From contig NZ_JACHXO010000001.1 of assembly GCF_014192155.1 (NCBI RefSeq), positions 248,001 to 312,000 on the forward strand: a DNA stretch of 64,000 nt. Direction: 5' to 3'. Below the pieces are notes generated by a model, which was not told the DNA's origin, made no database searches, and saw nothing but the letters and a program-made list of their open reading frames with translations. Source of the stretch: Roseateles terrae (GTDB lineage Bacteria; Pseudomonadota; Gammaproteobacteria; Burkholderiales; Burkholderiaceae_C). This document shows, piece by piece, positions 55,121 to 64,000 of this stretch. Each line of letters begins with the position of its first letter. Positions within the stretch are counted from its first letter, which is position 1. A program made the translations under genes and the position numbers.

Positions 55121-56260
55121 ATGCAAACCAAGCTGAATGTGATCGTGGGCGCGATCGCCATGACCCTGAGCGGTGTCGCCATGTCGCAGGAAGTGGTGAA
55201 GATCGGCCACGTGGGCCCGACCAGCGGCGGCATTGCCCACCTGGGCAAGGACAACGAGCTGGGCGCCCGCATGGCGGTTGATGAGCTGAACGCCAAGGGC
55301 GTGACCATCGGCGGCAAGAAGGTCAAGTTCGAGCTGCTGGCTGAAGACGATGCTGGCGATCCGAAGCAGGGCACTGCTGCGGCTCAGAAGCTGGTGGACT
55401 CGAAGGTCAACGGCGTGGTGGGCCATCTGAACTCCGGCACCACGATTCCCGCCTCGAAGATCTACAGCGACGCGGGCATTCCGCAGATCTCGCCGTCCGC
55501 CACCAACCCCAAGTACACCCGTAACGGCTACAAGACGGCTTTCCGCGTCGTGGCTGACGACGTGCATCTGGGTGGCACGCTGGGCAAGTACGCCGTGACC
55601 ACGGTCAAGGGCAAGTCCATCGCCGTCATCGATGACCGCACGGCCTATGGCCAGGGTGTGGCTGACGAGTTCGAAAAGGGCGTGAAAGCGGCAGGTGGCA
55701 AGGTCGTTGGTCGCGAATTCACGAACGACAAGGCCACGGACTTCACCGCCATCCTGACCTCCTTGAAGGGCAAGAAGCCCGACGTGGTGTTCTTCGGCGG
55801 TATGGACGCCGTGGCGGGCCCGATGCTGCGTCAGATGAAGCAGCTGGGCATTGAAGCCAAGTTCATGGGTGGTGACGGCATCTGCACGGCCGAGCTGCCC
55901 AAGCTGTCGGCTGGCACGATGGCTGACAACCAGGTCGTCTGCGCTGAAGCTGGTGGCGTGGAAGGCGAAAGCAAGAAGTCGCTGGACGCCTTCAAGACCA
56001 AGTTCAAGGAAAAGTACAAGGTTGACGTCCAGATCTACGCTCCTTACGTCTATGACGCTGTGAACGTGATGGTCGCTGCCATGGTCAAGGCCGGCTCTGC
56101 CGAGCCTGCCAAGTACCTGCCCGTGCTGGCCAAGACTGAAGGCTACAAGGGTGTGACCGGCACCATCGCCTTCGACGAAAAGGGCGACATCAAGAACGGC
56201 GCGCTGACCCTGTACACCTACAAGGGTGGCAACCGCGAGCAGCTCGCCGTCGTCCGCTGA
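55121..56260 (+). CDS. Branched-chain amino acid ABC transporter substrate-binding protein (LivK type)
   Basis: 379 residues from ATG 55121 with ribosome site GGAGG; an upstream start at 55061 is rejected. Signal peptide MQTKLNVIVGAIAMTLSG to about residue 22. The mature part follows the type I periplasmic binding fold (VVKIGHVGPTSGG, LAEDDAGDPKQGTAAAQKLV shown in part, IDDRTAYGQGVA). Transporter membrane genes are not next to it. A strong terminator follows. Codon use suggests high expression. Confidence 0.93.
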   Translation: MQTKLNVIVGAIAMTLSGVAMSQEVVKIGHVGPTSGGIAHLGKDNELGARMAVDELNAKGVTIGGKKVKFELLAEDDAGDPKQGTAAAQKLVDSKVNGVVGHLNSGTTIPASKIYSDAGIPQISPSATNPKYTRNGYKTAFRVVADDVHLGGTLGKYAVTTVKGKSIAVIDDRTAYGQGVADEFEKGVKAAGGKVVGREFTNDKATDFTAILTSLKGKKPDVVFFGGMDAVAGPMLRQMKQLGIEAKFMGGDGICTAELPKLSAGTMADNQVVCAEAGGVEGESKKSLDAFKTKFKEKYKVDVQIYAPYVYDAVNVMVAAMVKAGSAEPAKYLPVLAKTEGYKGVTGTIAFDEKGDIKNGALTLYTYKGGNREQLAVVR

Positions 56261-56276
56261 TCCGGCTCCGCCAATC

Positions 56277-56308
56277 AAAAACGCCACCTTCGGGTGGCGT
56301 TTTTTTTT
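56277..56308 (+). terminator. Rho-independent terminator of the LivK-type gene
   Basis: AAAAACGCCACC-TTCG-GGTGGCGT followed by nine T: an 8-bp stem with a UUCG tetraloop. The A run on the other side would let it work in both directions. Confidence 0.95.
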
Positions 56309-57055
56309 CGCGAGGCGACGACATGCCGCAGCCCCATCCCGCCGTCACGCCAAGAACCGGGCGGTCTGTCGCGTCTTCATGGAGGAGGGCGCAGAGCACT
56401 CGCGGAAGGGAAGGTCGTGTGGGATGCGCAAGACGCCGCACCCAGCGAGTCCTCGTGCCCGACAGCGAGCGCAGTGGGGAGGTGCCGGACGCAGGGGGCA
56501 TTCACGGAAGTATTAGGAATGAATGACCAGCGAAGCTGGGCAGAAGGGACATGAAGTGAATGCCCCCTGGGTCTGGCACCGGACCGCGCCAACGCCCCGC
56601 AGGATGACCCCGCCCACCACCGAACGACCCACGTCAAGCGCTCAACACGAACCCGCCCCCACGACCACCCCCAAGACCCCACCCCCTGTCCCCCGAACAC
56701 GGGGTCATCCCCCTCACTCGCGTGCATTCCCGCACGTGGCGCCCTCAAAGCATTCAGTCAGGGGGTTTGCGCCGTTCGCCCCCCGTCGACAATGGCTCCC
56801 GTCATGTGGCGTCCGAGGCATTTCGGGCACTTGAGCGCCATGGGCATCCGCGGTGGATTTCTCCGAAAAAACCGATGTCTTCGGTCCCCTCCAAACGGGG
56901 GGCTTTCAAGGCCAGAGGTGGGAGGCATGATCCGCCCGCAGCAAACGTAGCCAGATGTAACGACCTGGCAACGGCTGAAGCGGGCGGCGCAGGGGAGAAA
57001 ACCATGCGGTCGATCCAGCATCCAAGAGGTGCCTTGACCTGCTGTGGGGACTGGC
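56309..57055. other. 747-bp spacer before the exopolysaccharide gene
   Basis: Contains copy 2 of the palindromic repeat and otherwise no gene I can support. It must hold the promoter of the sugar transferase. A sigma54-type -24/-12 pair was looked for and not found in convincing form. Confidence 0.5.
56481..56580 (+). repeat. Palindromic repeat element, copy 2
   Basis: A 25-bp stem with two mismatches (56481-56505 with 56556-56580, GGTGCC...CAGGGGGCATTCAC) around a 50-nt loop homologous to that of copy 1. The inner hairpin is CCAGC-GAA-GCTGG, so one base pair has changed on both sides compared with CCGGC/GCCGG. Confidence 0.85.
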
Positions 57056-58435
57056 ATGATTCGAATTTTTAATCACTACCTCCATCGTCGCACCCTCATC
57101 CAGGTGTGCTTCGACTTGGGACTCATCGTGGCGGCCGTCTTCGCTGTGGCGCTCATCCAGAGCAGCAACGAACACATGGTGACCTTTGCCGCGTCCTACG
57201 GGATCTCGCTGGCCGGCGGCATGTTCGTCATCAATTCCGCGTCCGGCCTCTACCAGCAGTCCCACAAGCGCTCGCTGACCCAGTCCTGCGCCCGCGCACT
57301 CTTCGCCCTGCTCATTGGCCTGCCGCTCGCCTACGGCCTCTTCAGCCTGATGCCGGCCACCGCCTCCCACCGGGAAGTCATCACCACCACCGCCATGCTG
57401 GCCGTCGGCATGGTCATGATCCACCGCGTCTACGCGGCCCACGCCGGCACCCAGACCAGCGGCCGCACCAAGATTTTGATCTTTGGCAGCGGTGCCCCCG
57501 CCCTGGCTGTCAGCGAAAGCCTGCGCGCCGCAGACCCGCATGCCCAGATCGTCGGTTTCCTGCCCGGTCCCAATGAGGTGGATCCGCTGGTGCCCGCGCA
57601 TGAGCTGATCAACACCCACGAATCCCTCACCGAGGCCGCACTGCGCCTGGGCGTGGATGAAATCGTCGTGGCGCTCACCGAGCGCCGTGGCGGCAGCATG
57701 CCGCTGCGCCAGCTACTCGATTGCAAGCTCTACGGCATCCGCGTCGTGGACCTGGCGACTTACTTCGAGAAGACCCTGGCCCAGATCAAGGTCAGCCATG
57801 TCCACGCCGGCTGGCTCATCTTCGGCGACGGTTTCAACCAGGGCATGATGCGCAGCGCCGTCAAGCGCGGCTTCGACCTCGTGTCGTCGGTCTTCCTGCT
57901 GATCGCCACCTTGCCGGTCATGCTGGTCACGGCTCTGCTGATCAAGCTCGAATCGCCCGGCGCGCTGTTCTACACCCAGGAACGCGTGGGCCTGAACGGC
58001 CGCACCTTCAAGGTCATCAAGTTCCGCAGCATGCGCCAGGACGCCGAGAAGGACGGCCGGCCGCAATGGGCGACCAAAAACGACAGCCGGGTCACCCGCG
58101 TCGGCAACATCATCCGCAAGGTCCGTATCGACGAGCTGCCGCAGCTCTTCAACGTGCTGCGCGGCGAAATGAGCATGGTCGGCCCCCGGCCCGAGCGTCC
58201 GTTCTTCGTGGATGAGCTGGTCGCCAACATTCCTTACTATGCCGTGCGTCACAGCGTGAAGCCGGGCGTCACCGGCTGGGCGCAGGTCCGCTACGAATAC
58301 GGCTCGACCATCGAAGACTCGCTGGAAAAGCTCCAGTACGACCTCTACTACGTCAAGAATCACACCCTGTTCCTCGACCTCCTGATCATGCTGGAGACCG
58401 TGGCCGTGGTGCTGACCGGCCGGGGCGCCCGCTGA
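57056..58435 (+). CDS. XrtA/PEP-CTERM system sugar transferase (TIGR03013, EpsB type)
   Basis: 459 residues from ATG 57056 (MIRIFNHYLHRRTLIQ). Four or five N-terminal helices, a CoA-binding-like middle domain, then a further membrane helix and the bacterial sugar transferase domain (FKVIKFRSMRQDAEKDG, GEMSMVGPRPERPFFV). It loads the first sugar phosphate onto undecaprenyl phosphate for exopolysaccharide. The type is characteristic of exosortase XrtA loci, consistent with the genes downstream. Confidence 0.92.
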   Translation: MIRIFNHYLHRRTLIQVCFDLGLIVAAVFAVALIQSSNEHMVTFAASYGISLAGGMFVINSASGLYQQSHKRSLTQSCARALFALLIGLPLAYGLFSLMPATASHREVITTTAMLAVGMVMIHRVYAAHAGTQTSGRTKILIFGSGAPALAVSESLRAADPHAQIVGFLPGPNEVDPLVPAHELINTHESLTEAALRLGVDEIVVALTERRGGSMPLRQLLDCKLYGIRVVDLATYFEKTLAQIKVSHVHAGWLIFGDGFNQGMMRSAVKRGFDLVSSVFLLIATLPVMLVTALLIKLESPGALFYTQERVGLNGRTFKVIKFRSMRQDAEKDGRPQWATKNDSRVTRVGNIIRKVRIDELPQLFNVLRGEMSMVGPRPERPFFVDELVANIPYYAVRHSVKPGVTGWAQVRYEYGSTIEDSLEKLQYDLYYVKNHTLFLDLLIMLETVAVVLTGRGAR

Positions 58436-58502
58436 GCGCCGCTGCGGGGCGGCCCTCGCGCGTGCCCCCAGCCGCCGTCGGACCCGCGGCACGCCAGGCG
58501 CG

Positions 58503-60689
58503 ATGCTGAGCGATCTCTCTTCTCCCTCCCTTCTGGCCGCCGCCTCCGGCCTGCTGTGCCTGCTCGCGCATCTGGCGCTGGCGGTCGTTGTCTGGCCGCA
58601 GTTCCAGCGCCATCCCCGCCGCGCCCTGCGCCTGCAGGCCGCTCTGCTGCTGACCGCCGTCTGGGCCGGCCTCGACACCGCCGAGGCGCTCGGCTGGGTG
58701 GGCGAGCGCAGCTGGATCGTCCAGCTCGCCTTGCCGGTCGCCGATGCCCTGCGCTATGGCGCCTGGTTCGCCTTCATCCTCGCCCTGGTGGAACTGCCGC
58801 TCCAGCCGGATGGGCGCCGGACCTCCGGCGTGCCTCAATCGCTGCAGGCGCTGGCCTGGTCTGCCGTGGCGGCCGCGATCGTGCTGCCGGCCTGGCGCCT
58901 GTGGGGCGACACCCCCGTGATGCTGATGCAGCGGCCCCTGGCGCTGGCCTGGCTGGGCCTGGGGGTGCTGGGCCTGGTGCTGCTGGAGCAGATGCTGCGC
59001 AACATCGACCGGGACGCCCGCTGGAATGCCAAGCCGGTCTGCCTGGGGCTGGGCGCCGTGTTTGTCTTTGACGTCTTCGTTTTTTCGCAGGCCTCGCTGT
59101 TCCAGCAGTTCGACGGCGACGCCCTGAGCGTGCGAGCCCTGGTGCACAGCATGGCCGTGCCGCTGATCTGGCTGGCCAGCCGCCGCCATCGCAAGTGGCT
59201 GGACAAGCTGCATGTCTCCCGCGCCGCGGCCTTCCAGTCGCTGACACTGCTGATCGTCGGCGTCTATCTGCTGGTGGTCTCGGGCCTGGGCTATTACGTC
59301 CGGTATACCGGCGGGGAATGGGGCCGGGCGCTGCAGCAGGTGCTGCTGGCCGTGGGTGTCCTGGCGCTGCTGCTGATCGCCCTCTCGGGTGCCATGCGCG
59401 CCAAGCTGCGCGTCTACATCAGCAAGAATTTTTTCAGCTACCGCTACGACTATAGGCAGGAATGGCTGCGCTTCACCGGGATGCTGTCGGCCAGCGCGTC
59501 GCCGGCGCAACTGGGCGAGTCGGTCATCCACGGCATGGCGAATCTGGTGGAAGGACCGTCCGGCGCCCTGTGGCTGCGCCGCACTCCCACGGCGGATGAT
59601 TTTGTGCAGACCGCCCGCTGGAACCTGCAGGAACACCGCGACAGCCTGGTGCCCGACGAAGCCCTGCTGCGCTGGTTGCAAGGCCGTGCCTGGATCATCG
59701 ACATCCAGGAATGGCGCGACCACCCCGATGCCTACGAGCGGGTCGCCCTGCCGCCCGCGCTGGCGGACGACGAGCGGCACTGGCTGATCGTCCCGCTCAT
59801 CCAGGCCGGCGGACTGATCGGCTGGGTGGTGCTGGGCCAGCCCCGCACCCGGCTGGAGCTGAACTGGGAAGTGCGGGACCTGCTGCGCACCGCCGCCCAG
59901 CAGGCCGCCAGCTACCTGGCCCAGATGCAGGCCACGGAGGCGCTGCTGGAGGCCCGAAAGTTCGAGGCCTTCAACCGCATGTCCGCCTTCGTGGTGCACG
60001 ACCTGAAGAACATCATCACCCAGCTCTCGCTGATGATGAAAAACGCCAAGCGCCTGCGCGACAACCCCGAGTTCCAGCAGGACATGCTCGACACGGTGGA
60101 AAACTCGCTCGAGAAAATGCGCCAGCTCATGCTGCAGCTGCGCGAAGGCGACAAGCCGCATCACGGCAGCATCGGCGGCGTGGCCCTGGCACCGATCGCG
60201 CGGCGGCTGGCGGCCGCAGCAGTCAGCAAGGGCCGTGCGCTGGAGCTGGAACTGCGCGACGAGGTCAGCGCCCGCGGCCATGAAGAACGCATCGAACGGG
60301 TGCTGGGCCATGTGGTCCAGAACGCCCTGGATGCCACCCCGATTGAGGGGAGGGTTTTACTCCGCTTACAACGGATGGGCAGCCATGCCCAGGTGGAAGT
60401 GGAGGATACTGGTTGCGGCATGACGCAGGAGTTCATCGACCAGCGCCTGTTCAAGCCCTTCCAGACCACCAAGACTGCTGGCATGGGCATCGGCGCGTAC
60501 GAGAGCTTTCAGTACCTGCAGGAACTTGGAGGAAAGATCAACGTGGTGAGCGCCCCCGGCCGCGGCACGCAGGTGTGCATCCTGCTGCCCCTGTTCTTCG
60601 CCGATGTGGAAGCCGATGTGAAGGCTGGTGAGGGCCGCCGCCATGGCGAACCTGACACCGGCCGCGATGCGACCGTGAAAGCCCGATGA
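58503..60689 (+). CDS. prsK: XrtA/PEP-CTERM system histidine kinase PrsK
   Basis: 728 residues. About eight N-terminal membrane helices to residue ~300, a GAF domain (about 320-460), the phospho-His helix FVVHDLKNIITQLSL, and an ATPase domain with NALDAT, DTGCGM and GMGIGAYES. Overlaps prsR by 4 bp. It senses an unknown signal and should act through PrsR on PEP-CTERM and exopolysaccharide genes. Confidence 0.93.
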   Translation: MLSDLSSPSLLAAASGLLCLLAHLALAVVVWPQFQRHPRRALRLQAALLLTAVWAGLDTAEALGWVGERSWIVQLALPVADALRYGAWFAFILALVELPLQPDGRRTSGVPQSLQALAWSAVAAAIVLPAWRLWGDTPVMLMQRPLALAWLGLGVLGLVLLEQMLRNIDRDARWNAKPVCLGLGAVFVFDVFVFSQASLFQQFDGDALSVRALVHSMAVPLIWLASRRHRKWLDKLHVSRAAAFQSLTLLIVGVYLLVVSGLGYYVRYTGGEWGRALQQVLLAVGVLALLLIALSGAMRAKLRVYISKNFFSYRYDYRQEWLRFTGMLSASASPAQLGESVIHGMANLVEGPSGALWLRRTPTADDFVQTARWNLQEHRDSLVPDEALLRWLQGRAWIIDIQEWRDHPDAYERVALPPALADDERHWLIVPLIQAGGLIGWVVLGQPRTRLELNWEVRDLLRTAAQQAASYLAQMQATEALLEARKFEAFNRMSAFVVHDLKNIITQLSLMMKNAKRLRDNPEFQQDMLDTVENSLEKMRQLMLQLREGDKPHHGSIGGVALAPIARRLAAAAVSKGRALELELRDEVSARGHEERIERVLGHVVQNALDATPIEGRVLLRLQRMGSHAQVEVEDTGCGMTQEFIDQRLFKPFQTTKTAGMGIGAYESFQYLQELGGKINVVSAPGRGTQVCILLPLFFADVEADVKAGEGRRHGEPDTGRDATVKAR

Positions 60690-62047
60690 GCGCCCAGCCT
60701 CCCTCCCTGCTGATCGTCGAGGACGATCTGGCCCTTCAGAAGCAGTTGAAGTGGTCGATGGATCGCTTTGAGTCCGTCACCGCCGACGACGTCGCCAGCG
60801 CGGTGCTGCAGTTTCGCCGTCACAAGCCGGCGGTGGTGACGATGGATCTGGGCCTGCCGCCCGACCAGGACTCGGTCTCCGAAGGCTTTCGTCTGCTGGA
60901 CAAGCTGATCGAGCTCGAGCCTGGCACCAAGGTGATCGTGCTGACCGGTCAGAACGACCAGGCCAATGCACTGCGCGCCATCCGCATGGGCGCCTACGAT
61001 TTCCTCTCCAAGCCGGTCGATCCGGACGTGTTGGTGTTGACGGTGGAGCGGGCGATGCGCCTGCATGAGCTGCAGCAGGAGAACCAGCGGCTGCTGACGC
61101 AGCAGGAGGGCGAGCCCACCGGCAAGCTGCTGACGCGCGACCCGCAGATGCAGCGCCTGTGCCGCACCATCGAGCGCGTGGCGGCCAGCGACGCCACCGT
61201 CCTGCTGCTCGGCGAGAGCGGCACCGGCAAGGAACTGCTGGCGCAGGCCCTGCATGACGCCTCCCGCCGCAAGGGCCGCTTCGTGGCCATCAACTGCGCC
61301 GCCATCCCGGAAGCTCTGCTGGAAAGCGAGCTCTTCGGCTACGAGCGCGGCGCCTTCACCGGCGCCACCAAGACCACTGTCGGCAAGATCGAAACGGCCC
61401 ACGGCGGCACGCTGATGCTCGATGAAATCGGCGACCTGCCGATGCCGCTGCAAGCCAAGCTGCTGCGCTTCCTGCAGGAGCGCAGCATCGAGCGCCTGGG
61501 CGGGCGGCAGGAGATCGCGGTGGATGTGCGCATCGTCGGTGCCACCCACCAGGACCTGAAGTCCAAGATCGAGCAGGGCCTCTTCCGCGAAGACCTCTTC
61601 TATCGCCTGGCGGAGATCGTGGTGGACATCCCGCCGCTGCGCGACCGGGTGGGCGATGCGGTCCTGCTGTCCCATGCCTTCCTGCGTCGCTTCTCCTCCG
61701 AGCAGCGCCGGCCCATTCTGCGCCTGAGCGACGAAGCCATCCGCGCGGTGGAGCATCACCGCTGGCCCGGCAATGTCCGTGAGCTGCAGAACCTCATGAA
61801 ACGGGCCTCGATCATGGCCGACGGCGAGCGCATCACCGCGGACGACCTCGGCCTGGCCGTGCCCGACGCCCCCGCCCATGACGACGCCGAACTCGACCTG
61901 CGCAGCGTGCGCGAGCGCGCCGAGCGTCAAGCGGTGGTGGCGGCGCTGGCCCGCACCGACAACAACATCGCCAAGGCGGCCGACCTGCTGGGAGTGAGCC
62001 GGCCGACCCTGTACGACCTGATGGCCCGGCTGGGACTCAAGACCTGA
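60686..62047 (+). CDS. prsR: XrtA/PEP-CTERM system response regulator PrsR
   Basis: 453 residues: receiver domain ([13 protein letters not shown] start, phospho-Asp in TMDLGLPPD, Lys in LSKPVD), AAA+ domain with Walker A GESGTGKE and a sigma54 loop GAFTGA, both canonical, and a Fis-type HTH ([17 protein letters not shown]). It activates sigma54-dependent promoters, in known systems those of PEP-CTERM genes. Confidence 0.94.
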   Translation: MSAQPPSLLIVEDDLALQKQLKWSMDRFESVTADDVASAVLQFRRHKPAVVTMDLGLPPDQDSVSEGFRLLDKLIELEPGTKVIVLTGQNDQANALRAIRMGAYDFLSKPVDPDVLVLTVERAMRLHELQQENQRLLTQQEGEPTGKLLTRDPQMQRLCRTIERVAASDATVLLLGESGTGKELLAQALHDASRRKGRFVAINCAAIPEALLESELFGYERGAFTGATKTTVGKIETAHGGTLMLDEIGDLPMPLQAKLLRFLQERSIERLGGRQEIAVDVRIVGATHQDLKSKIEQGLFREDLFYRLAEIVVDIPPLRDRVGDAVLLSHAFLRRFSSEQRRPILRLSDEAIRAVEHHRWPGNVRELQNLMKRASIMADGERITADDLGLAVPDAPAHDDAELDLRSVRERAERQAVVAALARTDNNIAKAADLLGVSRPTLYDLMARLGLKT

Positions 62048-62118
62048 TCCGGGTTTTCTGTCGCCGGCTTCTTTGAACGCCAGTCTGCATCCGAGATTGC
62101 ATCCAAGAGAGACACGAA

Positions 62119-64000
62119 TGTCCCGAGACGCCAAGCACAGCACCGCCCCCACCCACGATTTGCCCCGCACCCACACCCGGACCCGGACCCTGGCCAGCTA
62201 TGCCGGCGTCCTGGCTCTGGGCTCGGCCCTGCTGCTCAGTGGCTGCTTCGGCGACTCGGCGCAGGACATGGTCAAGTCGGCCCGCGAGCATCTGGACAAA
62301 AAGGATCCGAAGGCCGCCATCATCCAGCTCAAGAATGCGCTGCAGAAGGACGGCACGCTGGGGGAAGCCCGCTACCTGCTGGCTCGCGCGCTGCTGGACG
62401 CAGGGGATCTGCCGGGAGCGGTCATCGAGGCGGACAAGGCCAAGGCGCAGGGCTACACCAGCGACGGCCTGACGGCCTTGCAGGCGCGGCTGCTGTTGCT
62501 GCAGGGCCGGCCCGACGAGGTGGTGAGCCAGTACGGCACCCGTCACCTCGGCACGCCCGCAGACGAGGCCGATCTCCAAAGCACCCTGGTGGGCGCCTAC
62601 GGAGCCAAGCGCCAGCTGCCGGAGGCGCGCACTGCCGCCAATGCAGCGCTCAAGGCCCAACCGGACAGCGTGCCGGTGCAGTTGATGAACGTGCGGCTGA
62701 TGACCAGCGAAGGCAAGCTCAAGGAAGCGCTGGCCCAGCTGGATGCGATGGCCACCCGGTCCCCCAACGCCGCTGAGATCTGGCAGGCCAAGGGCGATCT
62801 GCTCGAGCTGGCCGACGCGCCGGTGGACGCGCGCATCGAGGCCTACCGCAAGGCGCTGGCCCTGGACAAGAAACTGCCCGCGGCGTATTCGGGCCTGATC
62901 ACCGCACTGATGCGCAAGGGCGACAAGGCCGGTGCGAAAGAAGCGGTGACGGCCATGAAGGCGGCGCTGCCCAGCCATGCGCAGACCTTCTATTACGCCT
63001 CCATCTTTGCGCTGGAGGAGGGCAACCTGAAGGAGGCGACGGACCTCAGCCAGGCGCTGCTCAAGATCGCGCCGGGCAACGACCGCGCGCTGTATCTTGC
63101 GGGCCGGGTGGCGCAGGCCGGCGGTGACCTCCGTCAGGCCGAGAGCAATTTTGCGAAGGTGGTGAGCACGTCGCCGGACGCGACGCCGTCCCGCATCGCG
63201 CTGGCCCAGGTGCAACTGCGCGGCGGCGACGTGGAACAGGCGTGGACCACGCTTCAGCCGCTGCTGGATGGCAAGCCCGGTCCGACCGGCGAAGCGCTCG
63301 CGCTGGCGGCCGAGATCAAGCTCAAGCAGGGCCAGGCGGACGAGGCCGAGCGGCTGCTGGCACGCGCTGCGGAACTCAATCCCGCCGACATCACCAGCCG
63401 TGTGGGCCTGGCGCTGACGCAGGCCCGCAAGGGACAGGAGCCGCAGGCCATCGAGGCACTGCGCAAACTCTCCGCCGAGGACAAGGACATCACCGCCGAC
63501 CTGGCGCTGGTCAGCCTGTATCTGCGCAAGAAGGACTGGTCCCATGCCGAAGAGGTGATCGCCGGCATCGACCGCAAGACCCCCACCAGTGCGGCCGCCC
63601 CGGAGCTGCGCGGCCGTGTGGCGCTGTTCCGCGGCGACCGTGCCAAGGCGCGTGAGCAGTTTGAAGAAGCCATCCGGCGTGATCCGAAGGCCCTGGCACC
63701 CGCCAACAACCTGGCCTCCATGGACCTGCAGGATCGCAAGCCGGAAGACGCTGCCAAGCGCTACGACGCCGCGATCAAGGCGGATCCGAAGAATGTGCGG
63801 CCGGTGATGGCGCAGATGGGCGTACGGGTGACGCATCAGCTGATCAAGCCGGAGGAGGCCATCCAGCAGCTCGGTGAGATCGTGCGGCGTTTCCCTGGCG
63901 AAGCTGGCCCCCGTCTGGCGCTGGTCAGCCTGCTGGTCAACAAGCAGGACCTGAAGCAGGCAGCGGCGGTGGCCCAGGAAGGCGTCGCCGCCAATCCTGA
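62119..64000 (+). CDS. prsT: XrtA/PEP-CTERM system TPR protein PrsT (3' end outside window)
   Basis: At least 627 residues, open at the window end. Signal peptide with lipobox LLLSGC. It begins the repeat region with ARxHLDKKDPKAAIIQLKNALQ and continues with TPR units of about 34 residues (for example YLLARALLDAGDLPGAVIEAD). The gene follows prsR after 71 bp. It probably has a role in exopolysaccharide export or assembly. Confidence 0.92.

Noticed and set aside
56523-56834. Open frames in the spacer before the sugar transferase
   Set aside because: They overlap the palindromic repeat and have Pro/Thr-rich products with no ribosome site.
56309-57055. Sigma54 promoter expected for PrsR control of the sugar transferase gene
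   Set aside because: No TGGCAC-N5-TTGC-like pair with correct spacing was found by eye. TGGCAC at 56574 has no -12 element.
1-64000. CRISPR arrays, insertion sequences and rRNA genes
   Set aside because: No regularly spaced repeats, transposase frames or rRNA sequence were seen.

Overview
The window is GC-rich and densely coded, with a gene set that points to a betaproteobacterium of the order Burkholderiales, probably a Roseateles/Mitsuaria-like member of the Sphaerotilaceae. The evidence is the XrtA/PEP-CTERM genes prsK, prsR and prsT, lptFG next to pepA and holC, a FimV-like protein, and a LuxI/LuxR pair with an RsaM-like gene between them. The taxonomic name is inference. No 16S gene or other formal marker is present.

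Left edge (1-0.9 kb): a frameshifted tyrosine recombinase runs off the window and stops short of a 3' fragment of a tRNA-Arg gene. This looks like the end of an island integrated to the left. From 1 to 10 kb the genes are ordinary: a lipoprotein with two discoidin domains and a di-heme oxidoreductase domain, a chemotaxis receptor, a YedK/HMCES-type SRAP protein, and a DUF4166/TIGR01777 pair.

Centre (10-35 kb): a sensor kinase and a sigma54-type regulator precede what I consider the main discovery. This is a roughly 20-kb co-directional RiPP cluster that looks like a thiopeptide (pyridine/azole peptide) pathway in a Gram-negative host. It has two small precursor genes with a shared acidic leader motif and Ser/Thr/Cys-rich cores. 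These are followed by a stand-alone YcaO with a C-terminal PxPxP, several E1/ThiF-like zinc proteins, and three SagB-type dehydrogenases, two of them fused to leader-binding and E1-like regions. Then come a membrane M50 protease with a leader-binding-like front end, a glutamylating LanB, three separate SpaB_C ('thiopeptide-type') proteins, two small membrane proteins and a MacAB-like exporter. Next to it lie luxI, an rsaM-like gene and luxR. Near-identical lux-box-like sites (CTG-N10-CAG) with equally spaced promoter elements stand before the precursors and before luxI, so quorum sensing very probably switches the cluster on. Between precursors and enzymes is a 195-nt structured spacer that includes a tRNA-like cloverleaf. 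LanB proteins use aminoacyl-tRNA, so that placement is notable.

Right part (35-56 kb): housekeeping and general genes. These are a second chemotaxis receptor, a possibly LexA-controlled small protein, a glutathione transferase, a phosphotransferase, a Crp/Fnr regulator, a TonB receptor with DUF2946, a FimV-like protein, an aminotransferase, cysB, a CbiX-type chelatase, lptG/lptF, pepA, holC and a LivK-type binding protein. Two copies of a ~100-bp palindromic repeat with an exactly 50-nt conserved loop flank the last gene.

Right edge (57-64 kb): the XrtA/PEP-CTERM exopolysaccharide regulatory block, with an EpsB-type sugar transferase, PrsK, PrsR and PrsT, the last cut by the window end.
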